Made by a program: the position numbers and the translations under genes
Notes under the pieces: generated by a model
What the model was told of the DNA's origin: nothing
What the model saw: the letters and a program-made list of their open reading frames with translations, nothing else
The model's database searches: none
Shown: positions 35,259 to 43,903 of the stretch, piece after piece
How positions within the stretch are numbered: the stretch's first letter is position 1
Layout: every line of letters begins with the position of its first letter
NCBI RefSeq assembly: GCF_900113445.1
Contig: NZ_FOPJ01000004.1
Location: 62,001-126,000 of the forward strand
Origin: Corynebacterium spheniscorum
GTDB taxonomy: Bacteria > Actinomycetota > Actinomycetes > Mycobacteriales > Mycobacteriaceae
Reading direction: 5' to 3'
Length of the DNA stretch: 64,000 bases

Positions 35259-36332
35259 ATGAGTAATACACAGACCCATCATTCAGAGCTAAAAATTCCG
35301 GGCGGCAAACTTGTGGTCGCCGATATTGATACCTGCGATGGCCGCATTAGCCGCGCCAGCGTCTCCGGAGATTTCTTCCTCGAACCTGATGAAGCTTTCT
35401 TCGCTCTAGCCCCTGCCTTAGAAGGCGCAAGCGTTTCCGAATCCACCACGGAACTTCAGGCCCGCCTTGATGCTGCGCTGGGCCAATTCCCGGACCTCGC
35501 GCTGCATGGTTTTAGCACCCGCGATATTGCCACGGTCACTCGCCGCGCGGTCACCGATGCGAAGGATTTCACGGATTTTGAGTGGGAGGTCATGCACTGC
35601 CCGGTGCTTCCCACCCAGCTGAACGTGGCCTTGGATGAGCACTTCCTCAATCAGGTGGCCAGCGGGGAACGCACCCGCCCGCTGCTGCGTTTTTGGGAGT
35701 GGGAGGATCGCGCCACTGTGATTGGTTCCTACCAGTCCTATGTCAACGAGCTTGAACCTGAGGGCATTGAAAAGCATGGGGTGACGGTGGTGCGCCGTAT
35801 CTCTGGTGGTGGCGCCATGTTCATGGAAGGTGGTAACTGCATTACCTATTCCCTTTATGCCCCAGAGGAATTAGTCCGCGGTTTAAGCTATGAGGATTCC
35901 TACACTTACCTGGATCAATGGGTACTTGCCGCTCTGGCTCAGCATGGTGTTCGCGCCTGGTATCAGCCAATTAATGACATCACCTCTGATGGCGGAAAAA
36001 TCGGTGGTGCCGCCCAGAAGCGTCGCAAAGGTGCGATTTTGCACCACGCCACCATGTCCTATGACATTGATGCAGACATGATGTCGCAGGTGCTGCGCAT
36101 CGGGAAGGTGAAGCTGGCGGATAAGGGTATTCGTAGCGCGAAGAAGCGCGTGGATCCGCTGCGTCGTCAAACCGGTGCGCCGCGCGAAGAGGTCATCCAA
36201 ACGATGATCGATACCTTCCGGAATCGCTATGGCGCCACCGTGGTGGAGCTTTCTGAAGCAGACCGTAAGGCTGGGGAGAAATTGGTGGAAGAAAAGTTCG
36301 CAACGAAGAAGTGGACGCACCTCGTTCCTTAA
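35259..36332 (+). CDS. lplA: Lipoate-protein ligase A family, with N-terminal accessory domain
   Basis: About 357 residues. The catalytic domain has R-R-I-S-G-G-G-A-M-F and D-G-G-K-I-G-G-A-A-Q-K-R, the lipoyl-AMP site of LplA/LipM-type enzymes, and W-E-W-E-D-R near the start. The first 90 residues (LKIPGGKLVVADIDTCDGRI...) look like the small LplA accessory domain that normally sits at the C-terminus, here moved to the front. LplA activates lipoate or octanoate and attaches it to E2 and GcvH lysines. ATG 35259 or 35247 could start it; no good ribosome site is visible. Scavenging ligase versus octanoyl transferase cannot be settled here. Confidence 0.85.
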   Translation: MSNTQTHHSELKIPGGKLVVADIDTCDGRISRASVSGDFFLEPDEAFFALAPALEGASVSESTTELQARLDAALGQFPDLALHGFSTRDIATVTRRAVTDAKDFTDFEWEVMHCPVLPTQLNVALDEHFLNQVASGERTRPLLRFWEWEDRATVIGSYQSYVNELEPEGIEKHGVTVVRRISGGGAMFMEGGNCITYSLYAPEELVRGLSYEDSYTYLDQWVLAALAQHGVRAWYQPINDITSDGGKIGGAAQKRRKGAILHHATMSYDIDADMMSQVLRIGKVKLADKGIRSAKKRVDPLRRQTGAPREEVIQTMIDTFRNRYGATVVELSEADRKAGEKLVEEKFATKKWTHLVP

Positions 36333-36353
36333 CTCGGCGCTAATGTTGAGTAC

Positions 36354-37160
36354 ATGAGCGCTGGGAAAGATGTACTACACACTGGTTTTCAACCCCCATT
36401 CTCCCCAGCTGATACTCAACCCTTCCCCATCCCCGATGGCCCCAGGATCATTGAACTCAAACACCTCGACACGGTGGCGGTCTTGGGGCTACTGCGCGAT
36501 ACCGCTCTGGGATGGGGGCGCACCGCGATGAGCGTGACTATTGCTCATGGCAACAGCGTGCGTTTCCATGATGTGACCATCGGGTACCTGCCGGAACCTG
36601 AACCAGAAATCACCCACCTGCTCGTAGAGCTGCGCTGCTGGTTAGAAGTGGACAACCAGGAGCTGAAAGCTCAGGTACGTCTGCCTGAACGCGGGGCATT
36701 AATCCCGCGTAATCACCCACCAGAGCAGTCTTATACGTTGTTGCCCGATGGCGCAGCCGCCCTGATTGATCTCAGCAAAGGCGAATGCGAGCTCACCGCA
36801 GGCCCGGCGCAACTATTGGTTTCTTTAAGAGAATCCCATGGCCAGGTGCTAGCCCTTTTAGACAATAAAGTGTTAGGGCCCCTGCGCAACCGCCGCGATA
36901 GCCAAGAACTTTTAGGTCTCGTGCTGCATTTCCGTCAGCTTGGGCTGATCCCACTGTGCCGAGCTTTTGTTAATCAGGCTGGCGAGGTGGCTTTAACCTC
37001 TGCACGCACCTGGCAGCTTGGCCCGCAGGAATTAGAACCCACCTTATGCCCACTACCGCCCCTGCCTACCCCGCAGGAGGCATCGCCCTTAGAGCAGGTG
37101 GAAAAGGAGTGGGTGTTGATGCTTCCGGACACGGCTTTTATCCCACCTACTCAGGAGTAA
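36354..37160 (+). CDS. Conserved-looking protein of unknown function
   Basis: 268 residues, soluble, no signal peptide. Segments include I-I-E-L-K-H-L-D-T-V-A-V-L-G-L-L-R-D, an I-P-R-N-H-P-P motif near 122, and E-L-L-G-L-V-L-H-F-R-Q-L-G-L-I-P. It starts 21 bp after lplA and may share its transcript. Composition and codon use match its neighbours. I do not recognise a family; no catalytic motif is visible. A copy of the roughly 76-bp repeat follows. Confidence 0.55.
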   Translation: MSAGKDVLHTGFQPPFSPADTQPFPIPDGPRIIELKHLDTVAVLGLLRDTALGWGRTAMSVTIAHGNSVRFHDVTIGYLPEPEPEITHLLVELRCWLEVDNQELKAQVRLPERGALIPRNHPPEQSYTLLPDGAAALIDLSKGECELTAGPAQLLVSLRESHGQVLALLDNKVLGPLRNRRDSQELLGLVLHFRQLGLIPLCRAFVNQAGEVALTSARTWQLGPQELEPTLCPLPPLPTPQEASPLEQVEKEWVLMLPDTAFIPPTQE

Positions 37161-37171
37161 GTTGCCTGCTA

Positions 37172-37245
37172 GGTGCGGCAAAACCGCGCGCCGCACCCAG
37201 CGCGAAGGAAACGCAGACGCTGCACCACCAGATCTCGGAGGAAGC
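37172..37245 (+). repeat. Intergenic 76-bp repeat family, degenerate copy (74 bp)
   Basis: Starts GGTGCGGCA and ends GATCTCGGAGGAAGC, 74 bp. The 5' part forms a hairpin GGTGCGGC / GCCGCACC. It fills the convergent gap before the guaB1 stop. Weaker match than the other three copies (41243, 43698, 61903). Confidence 0.5.
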
Positions 37246-37246
37246 T

Positions 37247-38704
<1,458 letters not shown>

Positions 38705-38780
38705 CTACCCGAGATCCGCCGGCCCCCGCACAACACAGACTGCGGCCACGGTGCGGGGCTAAGGGAAGAACATCACGCAC

Positions 38781-39842
38781 TTAGGGCTTTAACGCGCGTA
38801 GGATATCCGCAGCCGGTAGTGCTTGGGTCTGGCCCGCGTGAACCCCGGCTAAGCAATAGGCAACATCGGGGCGCCCACGTTCGGCAAAATAATTACGCAG
38901 CGGCCCTAAAAGCGCATTCACATAGGGGTAAAGCGGTGGCAGCCCACCGCTTTGGGAGCGCACCGAAAAAGCCGAACTAAAAGGCGTGCGCACCCCGCGG
39001 GCGACTCGCCCGGAAAAGGCGCGGCTAGCCACCGTGGCATTGGGGTTAGCCACCACGCTGCCTAAGATCTGCCGATTAGATTCACTGGTGCCTGCCTCAT
39101 GGGCGCGTAAGAAGGCCGTACCAACACTGCAGCCCACCACCCCGGGTAGCTCCAATAATTCCTTCACCCGAGCCCTGGTGGCGATACCACCGGCAGCAAT
39201 CAAGGGCATATTGGGGACGCGCTCATGCACAGCTTTAAGTAGTTCATCCAAGCTGCGCTCATCGGGGTCTTGCTCTATGCACCAGGTAGAGCGATGCCCA
39301 CCGGCTTCTGGGCCTTGCACCACCAAAGCGTCCGCCCCACGTTCTGCGGCAATCGCGGCATCTTGTTCATTGGTGACGGTCACCCACGCTTGGATGCGGT
39401 AGCGGCGTAGGCATTGAATATCTTCCTCGCTAAACACCCCAAAGGTGCAGCTTAAAACCGCCGGGCCATAGCCTTGTTCGGTGGCCTCAATGATGGCCTG
39501 CATCTTGTCTTCCCACCCATTAGATAAATCCGGGTCCGGTAGGTCCGGCACAGGCAGATTCTCTGATGCATATAATCGCGCAACTTCGGCGTGGAAAGCC
39601 TTAATATCGCTATCTTTGGGGCGGCTACGCTGCGGGCAAAATAGATTCAGGGCATAGACGCAGCCCTTCATGTGGTGTAAGTCCTGGCGTAGCTTTTCCA
39701 CCGGGATGGTGCCGCCGGCAAGGAACCCCAGCCCACCGTGTTCGCTAATTGTGCGCGCAAGTTCCGGGGTGGAGGGCCCACCTGCCATGGGTGCGCAGCT
39801 AATAACGCGCCCTACGAGTGCATCGTTGTAGATTCGTTTCAT
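38781..39842 (-). CDS. Nitronate monooxygenase family FMN enzyme
   Basis: 353 residues. TIM barrel with A-P-M-A-G-G-P-S-T near the N-terminus, V-V-Q-G-P-E-A-G-G-H-R (about 175-185, FMN phosphate and catalytic His), I-A-A-G-G-I-A, and G-T-A-F-L-R-A-H-E-A. It oxidises propionate-3-nitronate and related nitronates. It is separated from guaB1 by 94 bp on the same strand. Class (I or II) is not certain; the older name 2-nitropropane dioxygenase applies. Confidence 0.87.
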   Translation of the reverse strand: MKRIYNDALVGRVISCAPMAGGPSTPELARTISEHGGLGFLAGGTIPVEKLRQDLHHMKGCVYALNLFCPQRSRPKDSDIKAFHAEVARLYASENLPVPDLPDPDLSNGWEDKMQAIIEATEQGYGPAVLSCTFGVFSEEDIQCLRRYRIQAWVTVTNEQDAAIAAERGADALVVQGPEAGGHRSTWCIEQDPDERSLDELLKAVHERVPNMPLIAAGGIATRARVKELLELPGVVGCSVGTAFLRAHEAGTSESNRQILGSVVANPNATVASRAFSGRVARGVRTPFSSAFSVRSQSGGLPPLYPYVNALLGPLRNYFAERGRPDVAYCLAGVHAGQTQALPAADILRALKP

Positions 39843-39981
39843 GTATCAAACCGTAGCAAGCTTTCCTGCAGCTAGCAGCTGGTCTGATGTCTTAGGAGTT
39901 GCACATGTGGGGGTAGTAAAGCAACAAGAAAAGTGTTCTTTAGCCTTTACTCTGGGCTAGCTGCGCAGTAGCTTAGGGCAC

Positions 39982-40188
39982 ATGAATGAAGAGAACCTGC
40001 AGCAGGTGGAGCTCAATGATTTCCGGGAAAACCTCCTGGAATATGTAGCCGGCGAGCACCCCGTTGCATTAAGTCGCCGCAGCGGCACCTTGGGGTGGTT
40101 CATCCCCACCCACGAAGAAGGTGACCTGCGGGCTTCCTTAGAGCAAGCAGCCGCCTCCTTAGCGCAGCTGCTCAAACAATTACCGTGA
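39982..40188 (+). CDS. Orphan Phd/YefM-like small protein (antitoxin-type fold)
   Basis: 68 residues: Q-V-E-L-N-D-F-R-E-N-L-L-E-Y-V-A-G-E-H-P-V-A-L-S-R-R-S-G-T-L-G-W-F-I-P, matching the Phd/YefM antitoxin pattern (short strand, F-R/K-x-N-L helix, G-x-P-V-x-L-x-R-R-G, strand ending in P), then a Leu-rich C-terminal helix. In antitoxins that region wraps the toxin. No toxin gene follows: the next gene is convergent and overlaps it by 9 bases. A small regulator or a solitary antitoxin is likely. Length makes the call moderate. Confidence 0.5.
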   Translation: MNEENLQQVELNDFRENLLEYVAGEHPVALSRRSGTLGWFIPTHEEGDLRASLEQAAASLAQLLKQLP

Positions 40189-41208
40189 ATAATGCGCGAT
40201 GATCCGCCGCTGGTGGCCATCAATGCTCAAGGTGCCACCAAAGGGCAGGATCCATTGTGGGCGGCTATGCCCGAAGGGCACCCCGCAGCACACCATGGCC
40301 TTGGGGTTATAGCTTGCCACCGCCTGATGGGTGAGTTCGGCTAGCAGCTGGCGGTAGGCCTCTTGGGCCTCCTCGCTGGGGTGATGATCAAAGGAGCTCG
40401 CTGGTGGGCGGGCAAAAAGCACCGCCTGGACTAACCCCAAGATCCCGGCTTCCCCAAGATCGCGGAGGAACTCCCCGAACTCTAGGGGCGTGAGGATATC
40501 GGAGGCGTTTTCTAGCAATAAGATGCTGCCTTTTAGCTGCTCAAGGGATGGGAGATGCTGGGCTTTAAGCTGATCGCGCAGCACCTCTACACAGCCACCC
40601 CAGGTAGGGGCGGTGACTTTTCTTTGGGGCCCGGACCAGCTCCAAGGACGTGGGCGGTAGCGCTGCCCGAAGTGGCTGAGCGCGCGGGGATCACTCCATT
40701 CAAAACCATGATCCTCGATGGCTTTGGGGTTAGTAAGTTCTAGCTCCCCGCCGAAAAGCGCGGCGTAAAGGGAGGCCTTATGTTCTGGGTCGATGTGTGG
40801 GCCGGGGCCGAGTTGTACTTGGGTGGCGCCGCCATAAAAACCGGCGATGCCGTGGCGCCAGAGCCAATTAAGGAGGTGAGTGTTATCTGAATAGCCGAAA
40901 AAGGCTTTGGGGTTCGCGCAGATAATCCCTGGATCAAGGTGCGGAAGAATAGTCACTTGGTCTGCCCCACCAAGGGTGCTCATAATTGCCCCGACCTCGG
41001 GATCAGCGAATGCCGCATTAATATCGCGGGCGCGTTCATAGGCGCTGGCCCCTAATTGGCGGGTGCTGGGGTATTCCTTAATCTTTGCGAAGCGGCGAAG
41101 CCGCCGCATGGCTTGTTCATGAACCTCTAGCCCATAGGCCGGCCCAGCCATAGACGGTGAGACCACCGCAATTTTTTGTGCTGCTTTAAGTGCCGGTGGG
41201 AAGAGCAT
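40180..41208 (-). CDS. S66 family peptidase (LD-carboxypeptidase / MccF-like)
   Basis: 342 residues. N-terminal V-V-S-P-S-M-A-G, nucleophile in F-G-Y-S107-D-N-T, Glu233 in L-L-L-E-N-A-S-D, and His314 in V-P-F-G-H: the Ser-Glu-His triad of S66 peptidases. Family members trim D-Ala from murein tetrapeptides inside the cell or, as MccF, cleave microcin C-type peptide-nucleotides. The ATG at 41208 is the first Met before the fold. It is 3'-overlapping with the Phd-like gene. The long helical insert around residues 170-200 favours the MccF-like subgroup, but the substrate is open. Confidence 0.85.
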   Translation of the reverse strand: MLFPPALKAAQKIAVVSPSMAGPAYGLEVHEQAMRRLRRFAKIKEYPSTRQLGASAYERARDINAAFADPEVGAIMSTLGGADQVTILPHLDPGIICANPKAFFGYSDNTHLLNWLWRHGIAGFYGGATQVQLGPGPHIDPEHKASLYAALFGGELELTNPKAIEDHGFEWSDPRALSHFGQRYRPRPWSWSGPQRKVTAPTWGGCVEVLRDQLKAQHLPSLEQLKGSILLLENASDILTPLEFGEFLRDLGEAGILGLVQAVLFARPPASSFDHHPSEEAQEAYRQLLAELTHQAVASYNPKAMVCCGVPFGHSRPQWILPFGGTLSIDGHQRRIIAHYSR

Positions 41209-41242
41209 AGTCTTTAGGCTACTCGCGTGTATCAAAGCTGCT

Positions 41243-41317
41243 GGTGCGGCACACCTTCCGGGAGCCTACCCCAGTGAAGGAACCTGGATGCCTTTAGGCG
41301 ACGGTCTCGGGGAAAGC
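41243..41317 (+). repeat. Intergenic 76-bp repeat family, copy A (75 bp)
   Basis: GGTGCGGCA at 41243-41251 and GGTCTCGGGGAAAGC at 41303-41317. It lies between the S66 peptidase start and the SulP stop, antisense to both. Confidence 0.75.
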
Positions 41318-41321
41318 TTAT

Positions 41322-42878
41322 TTAAAGGCCTTCACCCAAGTGCCCGGAGAGGCGGCCGTGGCGGGCTGCAGACGCCTCATTAAGACCAATGATTTCCACA
41401 GTTTTACCCTTGGCGGCGTATTTAGTTTGAATGCCATCTAAAGCGGCGACAGTGGAGGCATCCCAAATTGCGGAATCAGAAAGGTCGATAATGACGCGGT
41501 CTGGGTCGCCGCTGTAGTCGAATTGATACACCAGGTCATTGGAAGAGGCAAAGAATAATTGACCCGTAACGCGGTAGGTGGCCGTATCGATCTGGCCATC
41601 CCCATTAGTATCAGCAGTTTCAATACGCTCCACGCTGGTAAGGTGCGCCACGCGGCGGGCGAAGACCACAAAAGCACTGATAACACCCAAGATCACACCA
41701 TAGGCGAGGTTGTGGGTAAACACCGTAACCGCAACGGTCACACCCATGACCACCAATTCGCTCAGCGGCATGCGCTTGAGGGTAGCTGGGGCGATGGAAT
41801 GCCAATCGAAGGTGGAGTAGCTGACCAGAATCATGACTGCAACGAGCGCTGCCATGGGGATTTTGGCAACCAAGTCACCTGACACAACCACCAAAAGCAG
41901 GAGGAAAAGCCCAGCGAGGAAGGTGGAAATACGGGTGCGAGCGTGGGAGGCCTTAACGTTGATCATGGTTTGGCCGATCATGGCGCAACCACCCATGCCG
42001 CCGAAGAAACCAGTGACCGCATTGGCGATACCCTGGCCGAGGCCCTCGCGGGTTTTATTGGAGTGCGTATCGGTGATGTCATCGACCAATTTGGCTGTCA
42101 TAAGAGATTCCAGCAGACCAACGAGTGCCATGGTGAGCGCATAGGGGGCGATGATTTCGAAGGTCTCGAAAGTAAGCGGGACCTGCGGGAGGATGAAGGT
42201 GGGAAGGGCGCGCGGGAGTTCACCCATATCGCCGACGGTGGGGATTTGCCAACCCCAAAAGACCGTGGCGATGGTCAGTAACACGATGGCAACAAGCGGT
42301 GCGGGGACCGCGGTGGTTAGCCGTGGGAGTAGGAACATAATGGCCAGGCCCACCACGATCATGGGATAGACCAACCAGGGCACGTGGATCATATGCGGGA
42401 GCTGCGCGATGAAAATGAGGATGGCAAGCGCGTTGACGAAGCCGACCATCACCATGCGTGGGACAAAGCGCATGAGGCGGGCAACCCCAAGACCAGCCAG
42501 AATCATTTGGAATACGCCGGCCAGGATCACGGTGGCGAGGAAATAATCGATGCCATATTCACGCGCAACCGGGGCGATGACCAGGGCCACCGCGCCGGTA
42601 GCAGCGGAGATCATGGCGGGGCGGCCACCCACAATGGCGATGGTGCAGGCCATGGTGAAGGCGGCGAAAAGGCCCATGCGCGGGTCTACCCCGGCGATAA
42701 TGGAAAAGGAGATTGCCTCTGGGATAAGCGCGAGGGCAACCACCAGGCCGGCGAGAATCTCGGTGCGTAGCCGCGCAGGGCTCTTGAAAGCGGCGCGTAC
42801 GCTGGTGGGATTCGGGACGAGCGGGAATTCGCGGGCGTCTGGGGTGCGGGTGGTGATCGTGGTTTTTGGGTTAGTCAT
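41322..42878 (-). CDS. SulP/SLC26 anion transporter with STAS domain and EF-hand-like loop
   Basis: 518 residues. Membrane part of about 14 helices in the SulP 7+7 fold (A-L-A-L-I-P-E-A-I-S-F-S near residue 47; G-G-M-G-G-C-A-M-I-G-Q-T near 285), then a STAS domain from about residue 410. Between them is a D423-T-N-G-D-G-Q-I-D loop resembling a calcium-binding EF-hand. Members carry sulfate, bicarbonate or organic anions, with proton or sodium. ATG 42878 has GGAG 5 bases upstream. It is a single gene; substrate not readable. BicA-type bicarbonate uptake is one possibility. Confidence 0.9.
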   Translation of the reverse strand: MTNPKTTITTRTPDAREFPLVPNPTSVRAAFKSPARLRTEILAGLVVALALIPEAISFSIIAGVDPRMGLFAAFTMACTIAIVGGRPAMISAATGAVALVIAPVAREYGIDYFLATVILAGVFQMILAGLGVARLMRFVPRMVMVGFVNALAILIFIAQLPHMIHVPWLVYPMIVVGLAIMFLLPRLTTAVPAPLVAIVLLTIATVFWGWQIPTVGDMGELPRALPTFILPQVPLTFETFEIIAPYALTMALVGLLESLMTAKLVDDITDTHSNKTREGLGQGIANAVTGFFGGMGGCAMIGQTMINVKASHARTRISTFLAGLFLLLLVVVSGDLVAKIPMAALVAVMILVSYSTFDWHSIAPATLKRMPLSELVVMGVTVAVTVFTHNLAYGVILGVISAFVVFARRVAHLTSVERIETADTNGDGQIDTATYRVTGQLFFASSNDLVYQFDYSGDPDRVIIDLSDSAIWDASTVAALDGIQTKYAAKGKTVEIIGLNEASAARHGRLSGHLGEGL

Positions 42879-43049
42879 TGTGCTCCGGAGATTCCGCGCT
42901 TTTGGTGCGCGGGGCTTAAAGATCAAGCTGCTAAGTATGCCATTTAGTAGCACCAGTTCGCGAACCATGCGGGGCACAGGCGTGGTTTTTTAGCATGCGA
43001 GCGGACCCGCCTTTACTGAAGTTACGCTTGCGTCAGTATTCTTAGGCGC

Positions 43050-43640
43050 ATGATTCGCAAACTCCTCGCACGTGCGTTTTGGCGCTTCAGTAAATGGAAG
43101 CTTGATACCTTGCCGGCACCGAAGCGCCCCAGTGTTTTTATTGGCGCTCCGCACACCTCTAATTGGGACTTCATTTTGATGCTGGCCCTGGTGTGGGAGA
43201 TGGGCATTGATGTGCGCTGGTTGGGAAAGAAGGAGATCTTCAAAGGCCCCTTCGGCTTATTATTCAAAGCCCTCGGCGGTATTCCGGTGGACCGTAAGAA
43301 TCCCGGGCACCTAGTAGAAGACCTGATTGCGCAGGTGAAGCAGGGTGAGATGTTTGGCTTAGTGATTGCCCCGGATGGGACACGCAGTGGTAATACTCAT
43401 TGGAAGTCCGGTTTTTATCGGATTGCCCAGGAGGCGAACCTGCCGGTGTGCATGGCCTATATTGACCGCGATACCCTCACCACGGGATTGGGGCCCTCGA
43501 TTGATTTAAGTGGGGATTCCAAAGCGGATATGGATAAGATCCGGGAGTTTTACGCCGATAAATCTGGTTTTTACCCGGAGCGGAAGGTAACGCCGCGGCT
43601 ACGCCACGAGGGTAAAGAATTGGAGACACCCGAGGATTAG
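43050..43640 (+). CDS. 1-acylglycerol-3-phosphate acyltransferase-like protein
   Basis: 196 residues with PlsC motifs: A-P-H-T-S-N-W-D-F (H-x4-D type catalytic dyad, residues about 34-41), P-F-G-L-L-F-K-A-L-G-G-I-P-V-D-R, and A-P-D-G-T-R-S in place of E-G-T-R-S. No full transmembrane helix. It transfers acyl chains to a lysophospholipid or related acceptor at the membrane. Single gene; an AGG is the only ribosome-site trace before ATG 43050. Acceptor unknown. Confidence 0.85.
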   Translation: MIRKLLARAFWRFSKWKLDTLPAPKRPSVFIGAPHTSNWDFILMLALVWEMGIDVRWLGKKEIFKGPFGLLFKALGGIPVDRKNPGHLVEDLIAQVKQGEMFGLVIAPDGTRSGNTHWKSGFYRIAQEANLPVCMAYIDRDTLTTGLGPSIDLSGDSKADMDKIREFYADKSGFYPERKVTPRLRHEGKELETPED

Positions 43641-43697
43641 GGTGCTTTAATACCCCGGATATGGATGAGGCGATCTCGGGTTATATGGCGCTAAGAA

Positions 43698-43774
43698 GGC
43701 GCGGCATGCCGTGGGCCTCCTGCCCTGCCTACAGAGGGTTTTGGGATCGTGAGCACGCGGGTCTCGGGGAAAGC
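43698..43774 (+). repeat. Intergenic 76-bp repeat family, copy B (77 bp)
   Basis: GGCGCGGCA at 43698-43706 and GGTCTCGGGGAAAGC at 43760-43774, between the acyltransferase and iron ABC genes, 60 bp before the DtxR box. Confidence 0.7.
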
Positions 43775-43834
43775 TTTGATGGAAGGAAACGCACAGCCTT
43801 AACCGATTAATTCTTGCTATCTCCCACACGGATT

Positions 43835-43859
43835 TTAGGTTACGCTAGGTTAACCTAAG
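43835..43859 (+). promoter_or_regulatory. DtxR-type iron box (overlapping half-sites)
   Basis: TTAGGTTACGCTAGGTTAA overlaps the palindrome TAGGTTAACCTA; together three TAGGTTA-like half-sites in 25 bp, close to the DtxR consensus of corynebacteria (TTAGGTTAGGCTAACCTAA). It lies 45 bp before the ABC gene start, so repression by iron-loaded DtxR is expected. Confidence 0.85.
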
Positions 43860-43903
43860 TAATTTTCAGCTAGCTTCGCGAGTGATATGCATGGGAGATT
43901 TTC

